61,168 bases of DNA from Photobacterium obscurum (GTDB lineage Bacteria; Pseudomonadota; Gammaproteobacteria; Enterobacterales; Vibrionaceae): assembly GCF_026191635.1 (NCBI RefSeq), contig NZ_JAKRRW010000028.1, positions 1 through 61,168 of the forward strand, read 5' to 3'. Shown piece after piece: positions 17,563-27,783 of the stretch. The position numbers and the translations under genes are program-made. The notes under the pieces were generated by a model, which made no database searches, was not told the DNA's origin, and saw only the letters and a list, made by a program, of their open reading frames with translations. Position 1 is the stretch's first letter; each line of letters starts with the position of its first letter.

Positions 17563-20500
17563 CTAGTCTCGTGGCGGTGGTGGCGGTGCCAACACTTCAC
17601 GGTTACCGTTATGACCTGGCGCACTCACGATCCCATGCGCTTCCAGCTGCTCGACAATACGAGCAGCGCGGTTATAACCAATCTTAAATTTACGCTGTAC
17701 CCCAGATACCGACCCCCTGCGAGATTCAGCAACAAAAGCCGCAACCTGATCAAACAACTGGTCGAGGTCATCTTCACCGCCTGCAGGAGCTTCCCCTGGC
17801 AGTAAACCTTCTGAACCCTGATCGGCATTTAAAATACCATCAATATATTGTGGCCTGCCTCGCGCTTTCCAGTCGTTTACAACATTGTGGACATCATCAT
17901 CGGAGGCAAATGCGCCGTGAACACGAACCGGATGATTTTTACCTGCCGGCAGGTAGAGCATATCACCCATACCTAGCAATGATTCTGCGCCCCCCTGATC
18001 AAGAATCGTTCTTGAGTCCGTTTTGGTTGATACCGTAAAGGCCATTCGGCTTGGAATATTGGCCTTGATCAAACCTGTAATAACATCCACCGATGGACGC
18101 TGCGTTGCCAGCACCAAGTGGATACCAGCAGCTCGTGCCTTTTGTGCCAAACGGGCGATCAGTTCTTCGACTTTCTTACCCACGACCATCATCAAATCGG
18201 CAAACTCATCGACAATAACCACAATACTTGGCATTTTTTCAAGTAACGGCGGGTGCTCGTCCATACTGTCACCCGGTTTCCATAACGGATCGTAAATTGG
18301 ATGGCCCGCTGCTGCAGCCTCCTCCAACTTCGCGTTATACCCCGCCAAGTTACGAACGCCAACCGCTGCCATCAATTTGTAGCGACGTTCCATCTCCCCG
18401 ACACACCAACGCAGCGCATTACCCGCATCTTTCATATCGGTAACCACCTCGGTAAGCAGGTGAGGAATACCTTCGTAGATCGACAGCTCGAGCATTTTCG
18501 GGTCAATCATAATAAAGCGACAGTCTTCCGGCTTACACTTGTAAAGCAGGCTGACAATCATCACGTTAACACCGACTGATTTACCGGAACCTGTTGTACC
18601 AGCCACCAGCAAGTGGGGCATCTTGCTCAGGTCGGCTACTACGGCCTCACCGGCAATGTCGTAGCCCAGCACTATCGGCAACGCCGCATTCATGCTTTGG
18701 AACCGCTCACTGCCAACCACTTCTGACATATACACGGTTTCACGGTTTACATTAGGCAGTTCCAATCCGATGTAAGGTTTTCCAGGAATAACATCCACCA
18801 CCCGCACCGCCGACGCTGATAATGCCCGGGCCAAATCTTTTGAGAGTCCCAAAATTCGGCTGACTTTCACGCCTGGAGCCAGATCAAGCTCGTAGCGAGT
18901 AATAACCGGACCAGGGTAAATACCAACCACCTTGGCCTTGATTTTATAGTCAGCCAATTTAGCTTCCAGCAGTGCTGCAGTCTGCTTCAGTTCTTCTTCC
19001 GAAGTCGGTTCAACATTTTGCTTGGCCGGTGCCAGCAAATCCAATGTCGGCATTGGTGATGTCGGTACCGGTAAGTCCGCTTCCTTTTTCATCAAAAACG
19101 GATTATCTAATCCTGCAGCATGGGCCTGAGCCTGTTGCGCGTCTCGAATTTTCTGTAAAAAGGCGTCCTCGTCACTGACAGTATCTGCCGGTTCCGGACT
19201 GTCTTGCTCTGCTCGCTCAAGCTCAGACATGCCGTCATGGACACCGATTTCAATATCGCCCAATACCGGAACGTCGGAATCTTCTGGCTCAATAGGTCGC
19301 GCCGAACTAGCTTCAGATATTACCGATCCCATCTGAACTGAATATGAATCTGGCTCTGGCTCTGGCTCTGGCTCTGGAATAGTAACGATATCTGCAGTTG
19401 CAGGCGAAGGCTCGAAAATAGGCTGCGTCTCCGCAGCATCGTTCAGCTCAGCAGTTGCCTCAAGTACAGGGGAACTGACTGCATCCGCTGCTTGATTATG
19501 CAGCGGCACATCTTCTACGGTCAGCGGCGGCTCAACAACTTGCGGCTCGCTAGATGCGACAAGCTCCGCCTCCTCGACATACACGGTAAAGTTTTCGTCT
19601 TTATCCAGCTCTCGCTCCAACTCTGCAATCGTCAGGCCTTTCGCCTGAGTCGTGGAAGTGATTTCTACCGGCTCAGACATTGCAGATTCAGCGTCAACAG
19701 TTGGCTCCGGGCTTGCCGGTTGATGTTTCGCTGCCTGTGCATGTACTGGAATGACATCAACTGGCTCCTCAGCCACCATCGAGTTCGGTGCCGATGCAGG
19801 TGCAACTGGAGCTAAAATTGGATTCGGCTCAACGTCATGCGCAGCCGTCGCCACCTGGGCCGCTTTTGCCCGTTCAGGCATGATGATTTTTGGTGACGAT
19901 GGAGAGTCATCCCATTCCGTTTCAGTAAACTGCGGCTCCTGGCGAGCAAGAGTACGATCATCTTTTTGAGGTTCGCTAAACGAAGCAAGTAAGACATCAT
20001 CGGCATCGGGTGCATCAGGCTGCTTCTCCGGCACAAGCTTCGAGGCATATGCTGTCTGCTGTTCGTCAGGGATCTCTGCGGCAAACGGTGTCAAGGTTTC
20101 GGATCTATCTGACCGGACTTTATTGAGCAGCCAGGCTAAAGCCCCCAACGTTGTTTCGCCAAGGGTATCGACAATCGTTAGCCAGGAAATACCGGTAAAA
20201 AGCGTAAACCCGACAGCCCAGAAGAACATCAGTACCAGTGTGGCTCCCAGCAGGTTAAATAAGGGTAAGGCCATGTTCGAGACCACATCCCCAATCACCC
20301 CACCTGACGAGAAATACCAGATATCATCGAAGTTCAAGTCCGCCAGGCCACAGCTGGTCAAAAAGAGTAGGAGCAGCCCTAATAATCGAGTACCGTAAAT
20401 CATGTAATCGATTGAATCACGCTCATCTCGACGACGGAACACTATCCAGGCAACCAAAGCCATCGCGACAGGCAACGGATAGGCAAGCGATCCCAGGGTA

Positions 20501-20724
20501 AAAAAGAAGGTATCAGCAACTAATGCCCCTAGCGCACCCGCTTTATTCTGAACCGGCCCTTCCCAGGCAGTTTGTGACCATGACGGATCGGCAGGATCAA
20601 AGCTTACCAAGGCCACCATAATGAATATCGCGGCTAAAATACCGATGATCAGAAAGCTTTCTAGCAGGCGCTGTCCCCCAGAAAGACGTAATTTAGGCTG
20701 CAGTTTGCCTTTGACTTTCCTCAA
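17563..20724 (-). CDS. ftsK: DNA translocase FtsK
   Basis: The 1053-aa divisome protein couples septation to chromosome segregation and XerCD-dif resolution. Four hydrophobic segments lie within residues about 25-190. A long acidic, Pro/Glu-rich linker (about 200-560) contains an in-frame hexanucleotide repeat encoding Pro-Glu dipeptides. The motor has Walker A GTTGSGKS at 709-716 and Walker B IVVIVDEFADLM near 830. The C-terminal winged-helix gamma domain (FKIGYNRAARIVEQLEAHGIV) binds KOPS sites. The chain is shorter than E. coli FtsK (1329 aa) because of the linker. Confidence 0.97.
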   Translation of the reverse strand: MRKVKGKLQPKLRLSGGQRLLESFLIIGILAAIFIMVALVSFDPADPSWSQTAWEGPVQNKAGALGALVADTFFFTLGSLAYPLPVAMALVAWIVFRRRDERDSIDYMIYGTRLLGLLLLFLTSCGLADLNFDDIWYFSSGGVIGDVVSNMALPLFNLLGATLVLMFFWAVGFTLFTGISWLTIVDTLGETTLGALAWLLNKVRSDRSETLTPFAAEIPDEQQTAYASKLVPEKQPDAPDADDVLLASFSEPQKDDRTLARQEPQFTETEWDDSPSSPKIIMPERAKAAQVATAAHDVEPNPILAPVAPASAPNSMVAEEPVDVIPVHAQAAKHQPASPEPTVDAESAMSEPVEITSTTQAKGLTIAELERELDKDENFTVYVEEAELVASSEPQVVEPPLTVEDVPLHNQAADAVSSPVLEATAELNDAAETQPIFEPSPATADIVTIPEPEPEPEPDSYSVQMGSVISEASSARPIEPEDSDVPVLGDIEIGVHDGMSELERAEQDSPEPADTVSDEDAFLQKIRDAQQAQAHAAGLDNPFLMKKEADLPVPTSPMPTLDLLAPAKQNVEPTSEEELKQTAALLEAKLADYKIKAKVVGIYPGPVITRYELDLAPGVKVSRILGLSKDLARALSASAVRVVDVIPGKPYIGLELPNVNRETVYMSEVVGSERFQSMNAALPIVLGYDIAGEAVVADLSKMPHLLVAGTTGSGKSVGVNVMIVSLLYKCKPEDCRFIMIDPKMLELSIYEGIPHLLTEVVTDMKDAGNALRWCVGEMERRYKLMAAVGVRNLAGYNAKLEEAAAAGHPIYDPLWKPGDSMDEHPPLLEKMPSIVVIVDEFADLMMVVGKKVEELIARLAQKARAAGIHLVLATQRPSVDVITGLIKANIPSRMAFTVSTKTDSRTILDQGGAESLLGMGDMLYLPAGKNHPVRVHGAFASDDDVHNVVNDWKARGRPQYIDGILNADQGSEGLLPGEAPAGGEDDLDQLFDQVAAFVAESRRGSVSGVQRKFKIGYNRAARIVEQLEAHGIVSAPGHNGNREVLAPPPPPRD

Positions 20725-21074
20725 AAAACACTCCGGTGTAACTGTTGTTGTCGCCTGAACGCTACCGTGGCTAATTATGATTGCTCATCTTTGCACGTTA
20801 TATTGAGTTTGTTGAATAGTGCAAATGGCTATCGTTCAGGACATTTCAAATCTATTGCCCTATCTTATACTACTTGCCATGATTTTTTGACTAATAGAAG
20901 AAAAGTGGGCACAAAGCCCCAAACTCATGGCCTTTCTATTTTACGCTGAAAGGCAACTTGCTCATTGTAGACGTATATTCGTTGGAAAAATTCATCACTT
21001 TGTCAATTTGTTTTTGCAATTAACTGATTATTTGACCGTTTATTTAGATTGGACACGTTTGGCCAGCGAAAACA
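20725..21074. promoter_or_regulatory. ftsK-lrp intergenic region
   Basis: About 350 AT-rich bases carry the ftsK promoter region on the minus strand. I see no convincing operator; there is no SOS box of the CTGT-N8-ACAG type and no supported small gene. Confidence 0.4.
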
Positions 21075-21100
21075 AATCAAGCGGCCTGAGCCGCTTGATT
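21075..21100 (-). terminator. lrp terminator
   Basis: Perfect 11-base arms AATCAAGCGGC/GCCGCTTGATT with a four-base loop are followed on the minus strand by TTTGTTTT. It lies about 30 bases beyond the lrp stop. Confidence 0.75.
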
Positions 21101-21131
21101 ATTGACCGTAGAAAACGGTGATATCGAGGAA

Positions 21132-21626
21132 TTAGCGTGTCTTGATAACCAGATTATTCGTCTGCTTCACTTCTTCCATAACAACATAGGTACGAGTGTC
21201 ATTGACGCCCGGCAAGCGCAGCAGGGTTTCCCCCAGTAGCTTACGGTATGCCGACATATCAGATACACGAGTTTTCAACAAATAGTCAAAATCACCCGAA
21301 ACCAGGTGGCACTCTTGAATATCTTCCAACTCTTGTACAGATTTGTTGAACTGTTCAAACACATCTGGCGCACCTCGGTTAAGAGTGATCTCAACAAAAA
21401 CCAGAAGGGATGCATCAAGAAACTGAGGGTTTAGCAGCGCTGTATAGCCGCTGATGTACCCCTGACGCTCCAGTCGACGAACACGCTCAAGACATGGCGT
21501 TGGAGATAAGCCTACACGTTTAGATAATTCAACATTTGAAATACGACCGTCTTTTTGCAGTTCATTCAATATGTTACGGTCAATTCTATCCAATTCCTTG
21601 GATGGTTTCTTTTTGGTATCTACCAT
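21132..21626 (-). CDS. lrp: Leucine-responsive regulatory protein
   Basis: The 164-aa global regulator has an N-terminal AsnC-type helix-turn-helix (about residues 12-60, DGRISNVELSKRVGLSPTPCLERVRRLE) and a C-terminal RAM ligand-binding and octamerisation domain. It is almost identical to E. coli Lrp along its full length. It is divergent from ald, the usual arrangement in marine gamma-proteobacteria, where Lrp-type regulators control alanine dehydrogenase. The 157-base AT-rich intergenic region is a likely site of autoregulation and ald control. Confidence 0.98.
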   Translation of the reverse strand: MVDTKKKPSKELDRIDRNILNELQKDGRISNVELSKRVGLSPTPCLERVRRLERQGYISGYTALLNPQFLDASLLVFVEITLNRGAPDVFEQFNKSVQELEDIQECHLVSGDFDYLLKTRVSDMSAYRKLLGETLLRLPGVNDTRTYVVMEEVKQTNNLVIKTR

Positions 21627-21783
21627 TTTTTATTCCACCTTCTTACTTCCTTGCAAAAAAATATACTACATCTTTCTAATATTTAGAATCAAATACTCTA
21701 ATAGTCAAACTATACTGCCATTAGATCCGCATTTACAACCTTGTCAATAGCAAATCACTCTATCGTGCCAAGGGAGAAGCAGG

Positions 21784-22905
21784 ATGATCATTGGCGTCCC
21801 CAAAGAAATCAAAAACCACGAATATCGCGTTGGACTAGTTAACAGCAGCGTCCGTGAACTCGTTTCGTTTGGCCACCAGGTTCTCATCGAGACCAATGCC
21901 GGTATCGGGATTGGGTTATCTGATGCTGACTATCAAGCTGCTGGTGCTTCTATTATATCGACTGCTAAAGAAGTTTTTACCAGATCAGAGATGATTGTCA
22001 AAGTAAAAGAGCCTCAGGCAGCAGAAAGAGCCATGCTGCATGAAGGACAAATTTTATTCACCTATCTCCATCTTGCACCAGATTTTCCACAAACAAAAGA
22101 CCTAATTGACAGCAAAGCTATCTGCATAGCTTATGAAACAGTGACAGATCATCTAGGACGACTGCCTTTATTAGCACCGATGTCTGAAGTTGCCGGCAGA
22201 ATGTCTATCCAAGCTGGAGCACAAACTCTAGAGAATTCTAATGGCGGGCGTGGGCTGTTACTGAGCGGAGTTCCCGGTGTCGAACCCGCAAAAGTCATCA
22301 TACTCGGAGGAGGTGTTGTCGGCTCTAATGCCGCAAGAATGGCGGTGGGGATGCGCGCAGACGTTACGATTCTTGACCGCAACCTTGATACACTTCGCGC
22401 ACTCGATGTCGAATTTCAAGGTAAAGCAAAAGTTAGCTATTCGACCAATGAGGCCATAGACCAACTCGTTCCAGAGGCCGACGTAATTATTGGTGCCGTT
22501 CTGATACCGGGAGCTGCAGCACCTAAACTGATCACCGCAGAACATGTTAAGCAGATGAAATCAGGCTCCGCACTGGTTGACGTTGCAATCGACCAAGGTG
22601 GCTGCTTTGAAACTTCCCGTCCGACTACACATACAGATCCGACTTACATCGTTGATGGTGTCGTGCACTATTGCGTCGCCAATATGCCCGGAGCAGTCGC
22701 CCGTACGTCCGCCTTCGCCTTAAATAATGCGACCTTACCGTATGTCATTAACCTCGCGAATAAAGGCTATAAAAAGGCTCTGCTTGATGATGCTGGCTTC
22801 CTGGCCGGACTGAATGTGATACACGGCAAAGTGACCTGCAAGGAAGTTGCCGATACCTTTGATTTACACTTTACCGATCCCGAGGTTGCCATTAGCATGC
22901 ATTAA
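21784..22905 (+). CDS. ald: Alanine dehydrogenase
   Basis: The 373-aa NAD-dependent enzyme interconverts L-alanine and pyruvate plus ammonia. The N-terminal signature GVPKEIKNHEYRVGLV, the catalytic Lys/His segments (VKVKEPQ; YLHLAPD), the Rossmann motif GGGVVGSNAARMA (about 175-187) and the conserved NMPGAVARTSAFALNNATLPY region are all present. The length matches the family (371-374 aa). Codon usage and context are ordinary. Divergent lrp suggests Lrp control; alanine catabolism fits amino-acid-rich marine niches. Confidence 0.97.
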   Translation: MIIGVPKEIKNHEYRVGLVNSSVRELVSFGHQVLIETNAGIGIGLSDADYQAAGASIISTAKEVFTRSEMIVKVKEPQAAERAMLHEGQILFTYLHLAPDFPQTKDLIDSKAICIAYETVTDHLGRLPLLAPMSEVAGRMSIQAGAQTLENSNGGRGLLLSGVPGVEPAKVIILGGGVVGSNAARMAVGMRADVTILDRNLDTLRALDVEFQGKAKVSYSTNEAIDQLVPEADVIIGAVLIPGAAAPKLITAEHVKQMKSGSALVDVAIDQGGCFETSRPTTHTDPTYIVDGVVHYCVANMPGAVARTSAFALNNATLPYVINLANKGYKKALLDDAGFLAGLNVIHGKVTCKEVADTFDLHFTDPEVAISMH

Positions 22906-23190
22906 GATATGCACACCGGCGCTTATCTCTCAAGGATATAGCCAATAAGAAACTGGCATAATGGGAGGCCTGCGTTCATACTTCCCATTTTTACCTCATT
23001 TATTGAGTTTTCTGTATCAACGGACTCGGACCTCCTCTATCAATCGCTATCCATGAAGTTGACTCCCAGTGGTGTTCTGAATGGTTAGATAATTAATGGA
23101 ATTGGTCTCATAGGGCTCTTTCCTTACGCCCCCAATTTACCTACAATCGCTCTTCTATATAATAATCATCTCATTCAGCCTGGAGAAGTA

Positions 23191-24153
23191 ATGAGTAACG
23201 TAAGACATTGTAAACTGCTCATCCTTGGTTCTGGTCCTGCTGGCTACACTGCTGCTGTCTATGCAGCCCGTGCTAACTTAAACCCTGTTATGGTGACAGG
23301 TATGCAGCAAGGCGGTCAGCTAACAACAACAACCGAGGTAGAAAACTGGCCGGGTGATGCTGAAGGCCTTACAGGTCCTGCACTAATGGACCGTATGAAA
23401 GCCCATGCGGAAAAGTTCGAAACAGAAATCATCTTTGATCACATCAGTGAAACTGATTTCAGCCAACGCCCGTTCCGCCTAAAAGGGGACAACGGCGAAT
23501 ATACCTGCGATGCACTTATCATTGCGACGGGCGCTTCTGCCAAATACCTGGGCCTAGAATCAGAAGAGAACTTCAAAGGTCGTGGTGTTTCAGCCTGTGC
23601 GACTTGTGATGGTTTCTTTTACCGCAACCAGAAAGTGGCTGTCGTGGGTGGTGGCAATACTGCTGTTGAAGAAGCGCTTTACCTATCTAACATTGCTTCC
23701 GAGGTTCACTTAATTCACCGCCGTGATAGCTTCCGCTCCGAGAAGATCCTTATCAAGCGTCTGATGGACAAGGTAGAAAACGGTAACATCATCCTTCACA
23801 CTGACCGTACTCTGGATGAGGTGCTGGGTGATGACATGGGCGTAACCGCTGTTCGCATCAAGGACACAAAGTCTGACGCAACAGAAACACTTGATGTGAT
23901 GGGTGCATTTATCGCTATCGGCCACCAGCCGAATACCGGTATTTTCGAAGGTCAGCTGGATATGGCTAATGGCTATATCAAGGTCCAGTCGGGTACTGAA
24001 GGTAATGCTACCCAAACAAGTGTTGAAGGTGTTTTTGCAGCTGGGGATGTTATGGATCATACCTACCGCCAGGCAATCACATCTGCGGGTACCGGTTGTA
24101 TGGCTGCACTTGATGCAGAGCGCTACCTTGACGCACTAGAAGAACAAAAATAA
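23191..24153 (+). CDS. trxB: Thioredoxin reductase
   Basis: The 320-aa FAD/NADPH enzyme reduces thioredoxin. FAD motif GSGPAG is at residues 13-18, the redox pair in CATC at 136-139, the NADPH Rossmann GGGNTAVEEALYLS at about 152-165, and the C-terminal FAD motif GVFAAGDVMD near 278. It heads the conserved trxB-cydD-cydC cluster, separated from cydD by 82 bases with a hairpin. The 285 bases upstream contain no supported gene. Confidence 0.98.
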   Translation: MSNVRHCKLLILGSGPAGYTAAVYAARANLNPVMVTGMQQGGQLTTTTEVENWPGDAEGLTGPALMDRMKAHAEKFETEIIFDHISETDFSQRPFRLKGDNGEYTCDALIIATGASAKYLGLESEENFKGRGVSACATCDGFFYRNQKVAVVGGGNTAVEEALYLSNIASEVHLIHRRDSFRSEKILIKRLMDKVENGNIILHTDRTLDEVLGDDMGVTAVRIKDTKSDATETLDVMGAFIAIGHQPNTGIFEGQLDMANGYIKVQSGTEGNATQTSVEGVFAAGDVMDHTYRQAITSAGTGCMAALDAERYLDALEEQK

Positions 24154-24160
24154 TCCTATC

Positions 24161-24184
24161 CGGCCGCTACCTATGTAGCGGCCG
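24161..24184 (+). other. GC-rich hairpin between trxB and cydD
   Basis: Ten-base perfect arms CGGCCGCTAC/GTAGCGGCCG with a four-base loop lie just after the trxB stop. The following T tract is weak, so it may only attenuate read-through into cydDC. Confidence 0.55.
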
Positions 24185-24235
24185 CTTTAGCCTTCTACCT
24201 TTCTGCTCGTTGCAACTTGCAGCTCAAGATATCTT

Positions 24236-26008
24236 ATGGACAAACAACTACAACGCAACTTGACCAAGTGGTTAAAGTCACAAAGCAAGCTGGCTAAACG
24301 CTGGCTAATGCTGAGTGTCGGACTTGGGTTTATTTCGGGGTTGCTATTAGTCGGCCAAGCGGCACTGCTAGCACATATTCTTCACCAATTAATTATCGAA
24401 CACACCGACAAGTCTGAGCTGGTTAGCAGCTTCATCGGTCTAATCCTGATTGTCGGACTCCGGGCGGCATGCAGCTGGGGCCGTGAAATTTTCGGCTATC
24501 GCTGCGGCGAACAAATTCGCCTGCATATCCGTCAGCTGATCCTCAACCGCCTGCACAGCCTGGGTCCTGCCTATATTAAGGGAAAACCTGCCGGCACCTG
24601 GGCCAGTCTTGTGCTGGAGCAAGTTGAGGAAATGCAGGATTTCTTTGCCCGCTACATTCCCCAGATGTCTATTGCCGTTCTGGTTCCGCTGGTTATCCTG
24701 TTTGCCGTTTTCCCGCTCAACTGGGCGGCTGGCCTCGTGTTCCTTATCACAGCGCCGCTGGTGCCTATTTTTATGGCTCTGGTAGGCTTAGGGGCAGCAG
24801 ATGCTAACCGACGTAACTTTAAAGCCCTACAGCGTCTTTCAGGGCACTTCTACGACCGTCTTCAGGGGCTATCAACTCTTCGCCTCTTTAACCGTGCTGA
24901 GGCTGAAGCTGAGAACCTTCATGCTGCCTCTCATGTTCTACGCAAACGAACCATGGAGGTCTTGAGGCTCGCCTTCCTGTCATCAGCCGTATTGGAGTTT
25001 TTCTCTGCCATCTCCGTTGCTATTGTTGCCGTTTACTTTGGTTTCTCTTACATCGGTGAACTGAACTTTGGTAACTATGGTGTACCTATCACACTGTTTA
25101 CCGGTCTTTTTGTTCTTGTTTTGGCACCGGAGTTCTACCAGCCGCTGCGTGATCTTGGTACGTTCTACCATGCCAAGGCGCAGGCAATTGGTGCTGCAGA
25201 ATCGATTGTCGAGTTCCTGAATGCCGAAGCGGATGAAATGGCTCAGGGTAACGAGGAGCTTCCTTCCCCGGAAACTATCACAATCAGTGTACAGGATCTG
25301 GAAGTGCTCAGCCCGCAGGGACAGGTACTGGCTGGGCCGCTGAGCTTTGATATTCAGGCCCGCGAGCAAATTGCCCTTGTCGGGCCAAGCGGTGCCGGCA
25401 AAACCAGTTTGCTCAATGCGCTACTGGGTTTCCTGCCCTACCGTGGCAGCCTGAAAATCAATGGGATTGAGCTCAAGCAGCTTGATCACAGCGAATGGCG
25501 CCAGACTATCAGCTGGGTCGGCCAAAACCCACTGCTGGTACACGGGACTGTCCGTGACAATATTACCCTTGGCAACCCGCTGGCTACCGACGAGCACGTT
25601 AGGCAGGTCGCACAGCAGGCTTATGCCGACGAGTTTATCAGCCGCCTTGAGAAGGGCTATAACCATCAGGTGGGTGACCGTTCTGGCGGCTTGTCGGTCG
25701 GTCAGGCTCAACGTCTCGCCGTTGCCCGTGCAATGCTGCAAAATGGCGCGTTCTGGCTGCTCGACGAACCAACCGCAAGTTTGGATGCCAACAGTGAGCA
25801 CCTGGTTCTGGAAAGCCTGACAATGGCCGTGAAGGGGCAAACGACCCTGATGGTCAGCCACCGCCTTGATCAATTAGCAGCGATAGACCGTGTGCTGGTG
25901 ATGGAAAACGGTAAGCTGGTTCAAGACGGCCACTTCGATCACATTCGACACCAAGGTCTACTCGCCGATATGCTCGCTCACACTGATAAGAGGGATCTCG
26001 ATGCGTGA
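24236..26008 (+). CDS. cydD: Cysteine/glutathione ABC exporter subunit CydD
   Basis: The 590-aa half-transporter pairs with CydC to export cysteine and glutathione, needed to assemble cytochrome bd oxidase. Six membrane segments (about residues 20-310) precede the ATPase domain with Walker A GPSGAGKT (383-390), signature SVGQAQRLAVARA and Walker B FWLLDEPTAS. It overlaps cydC by eight bases and is translationally coupled to it. Confidence 0.97.
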   Translation: MDKQLQRNLTKWLKSQSKLAKRWLMLSVGLGFISGLLLVGQAALLAHILHQLIIEHTDKSELVSSFIGLILIVGLRAACSWGREIFGYRCGEQIRLHIRQLILNRLHSLGPAYIKGKPAGTWASLVLEQVEEMQDFFARYIPQMSIAVLVPLVILFAVFPLNWAAGLVFLITAPLVPIFMALVGLGAADANRRNFKALQRLSGHFYDRLQGLSTLRLFNRAEAEAENLHAASHVLRKRTMEVLRLAFLSSAVLEFFSAISVAIVAVYFGFSYIGELNFGNYGVPITLFTGLFVLVLAPEFYQPLRDLGTFYHAKAQAIGAAESIVEFLNAEADEMAQGNEELPSPETITISVQDLEVLSPQGQVLAGPLSFDIQAREQIALVGPSGAGKTSLLNALLGFLPYRGSLKINGIELKQLDHSEWRQTISWVGQNPLLVHGTVRDNITLGNPLATDEHVRQVAQQAYADEFISRLEKGYNHQVGDRSGGLSVGQAQRLAVARAMLQNGAFWLLDEPTASLDANSEHLVLESLTMAVKGQTTLMVSHRLDQLAAIDRVLVMENGKLVQDGHFDHIRHQGLLADMLAHTDKRDLDA

Positions 26009-27722
26009 TTTAATCCCTTACCTGAAACTCTATCGCAAACACTGGTTCGGCCTGACCCTGGGCATGCTGCTCGGCCTGGCGACCCTATTGTCGGCACTTA
26101 GCCTGTTGACCCTGTCAGGTTGGTTTATCGCCGCTTCTGCCGTTGCAGGCCTAACCATAGCAAGAGAAACATTTAACTATATGCTTCCGGGGGCTGGTGT
26201 TCGAGGCTTCTCGATGGCACGAACCGCAGGCCGCTGGGGAGAGCGTGTTGTTAGCCACAATGCGACTTTCAAATTGCTGGCAGATCTGCGGCTGTTCTTT
26301 TTCCGCAAGCTAACGCCACTGATCCCGGGGCGGCAGGCAAACCTGCGTGATGCCGATCTGCTTAACCGCCTGGTTGCCGATGTTGATGCGATGGACCATG
26401 TCTACCTCCGACTTGTCAGCCCGCTGATAATCGGTGTTATTGGCCTGATATCAATCACCTGCTTTTTGGCATGGTTTGATTTGGCGATTGGCCTGACTCT
26501 TGGCTTCATCTTGTTAGTACTGATGCTTGCCCTGCCAGTGATTTTCTATCGCTTGGGTAAAACCAACGGTGAAGCCCTGACCTATGCCAAGGCCAACTAT
26601 CGGGTGAAGCTACTCGACTGGATCCAGGGCCATGCTGAACTGCTGCTGTTCAATGCCGAAGAGCGTTACCGAGAGCAGGCAGTAAACGAGCAAGATGCCC
26701 TATTGGCAGCCCAGCGTAAGATGGCCAGCCTAACTGGTCTTGCCAATGCCATTCTAATGGCGGCAACAGGCTGGACACTGGTATTAATCACCTGGATTGC
26801 CGCAGACGGTATCGGTGGTGCCGCACCGGATCCATTCATCGCGTTGGTTGCCTTTGCCACGATGGCCAGCTTCGAGATGATGATGCCCGTTGCAGGAGCC
26901 TTCCAGTACTTAGGTCAAACCCTCACCTCTGCCCGCCGATTGAATGAGATCATTGAAGCGACACCGGATACGCCATTTGATCCAAACGGTCATCAGGCGC
27001 AGGTCAATGGCGACATCTGTCTCGACGATATCAGCTATACCTATTACGGTAGCGATCAGCCAGTACTGAAAAATGTGTCAATTAACCTGAAACAAGGCGA
27101 AAAAATGGCACTGCTTGGTCGAACCGGCTGTGGTAAATCTACGCTGCTGCAATTGCTTACCCGTAACTGGGATCCGCAGCAGGGAGCTATCAGCATCGAT
27201 GGGGTCGAATTACCTAAATGGCATGAAGGCTCACTACGCAAAGCCATTACCGTTGTCAGCCAGCGCGTTGATGTATTCAACGGTTCACTGCGTGAAAACC
27301 TTGTGCTCGCCAAACCAGAAGGCACCGACGAAGAATTCAAGAGTGTACTGACAAAAGTTGGACTTGAGACACTATTTGAAGGCAAAGGCTTAGATACTTG
27401 GCTAGGTGAAGGTGGCCGTCAGATCTCCGGTGGTGAACGCCGCCGTATCGGCATTGCCCGCGCTCTTCTGCATGATGCCCCTATTCTGCTAATGGATGAG
27501 CCAACAGAAGGGCTTGATCGCCGTACTGAACAGCAAATTATCTCGCTGCTTTTACAGCATGCACAAGAGAAAACCGTACTGTTCATCACCCACCGTCTGG
27601 TTGGACTTGAACAGATGGATCAAATCTGCCTGATGGACGAAGGAGAGATCATCGAACGCGGCAAGCATAATGACCTTCTGGCTCAAAATGGTCGCTATGC
27701 GGAACTGTGCAATCGGATTTAG
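26001..27722 (+). CDS. cydC: Cysteine/glutathione ABC exporter subunit CydC
   Basis: The 573-aa partner of CydD has six membrane segments and an ATPase domain with Walker A GRTGCGKS (373-380), signature ISGGERRRIGIARA and Walker B ILLMDEPTEG. It starts inside the cydD stop region. It is followed within a few bases by degenerate heptamer repeats and a bidirectional terminator. Confidence 0.97.
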   Translation: MRDLIPYLKLYRKHWFGLTLGMLLGLATLLSALSLLTLSGWFIAASAVAGLTIARETFNYMLPGAGVRGFSMARTAGRWGERVVSHNATFKLLADLRLFFFRKLTPLIPGRQANLRDADLLNRLVADVDAMDHVYLRLVSPLIIGVIGLISITCFLAWFDLAIGLTLGFILLVLMLALPVIFYRLGKTNGEALTYAKANYRVKLLDWIQGHAELLLFNAEERYREQAVNEQDALLAAQRKMASLTGLANAILMAATGWTLVLITWIAADGIGGAAPDPFIALVAFATMASFEMMMPVAGAFQYLGQTLTSARRLNEIIEATPDTPFDPNGHQAQVNGDICLDDISYTYYGSDQPVLKNVSINLKQGEKMALLGRTGCGKSTLLQLLTRNWDPQQGAISIDGVELPKWHEGSLRKAITVVSQRVDVFNGSLRENLVLAKPEGTDEEFKSVLTKVGLETLFEGKGLDTWLGEGGRQISGGERRRIGIARALLHDAPILLMDEPTEGLDRRTEQQIISLLLQHAQEKTVLFITHRLVGLEQMDQICLMDEGEIIERGKHNDLLAQNGRYAELCNRI

Positions 27723-27743
27723 GACCTAGATCCTAGCTCCTAG
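27719..27743. repeat. Degenerate heptamer repeat after cydC
   Basis: TAGGACC, TAGATCC and TAGCTCC follow one another, with a partial fourth unit, overlapping the cydC stop codon. The spacing and TAG core match the array at 16725-16814, suggesting a decayed or seed copy of the same repeat type. Confidence 0.5.
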
Positions 27744-27750
27744 AAAAAGA

Positions 27751-27782
27751 AAAAAGCGAGAGGTGAAAGCCTCTCGCTTTTT
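27751..27782. terminator. Bidirectional terminator between cydC and the glycine-zipper gene
   Basis: Thirteen-base arms AAAAAGCGAGAGG/CCTCTCGCTTTTT with a six-base loop serve the two converging transcripts. Confidence 0.92.
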
Positions 27783-27783
27783 G

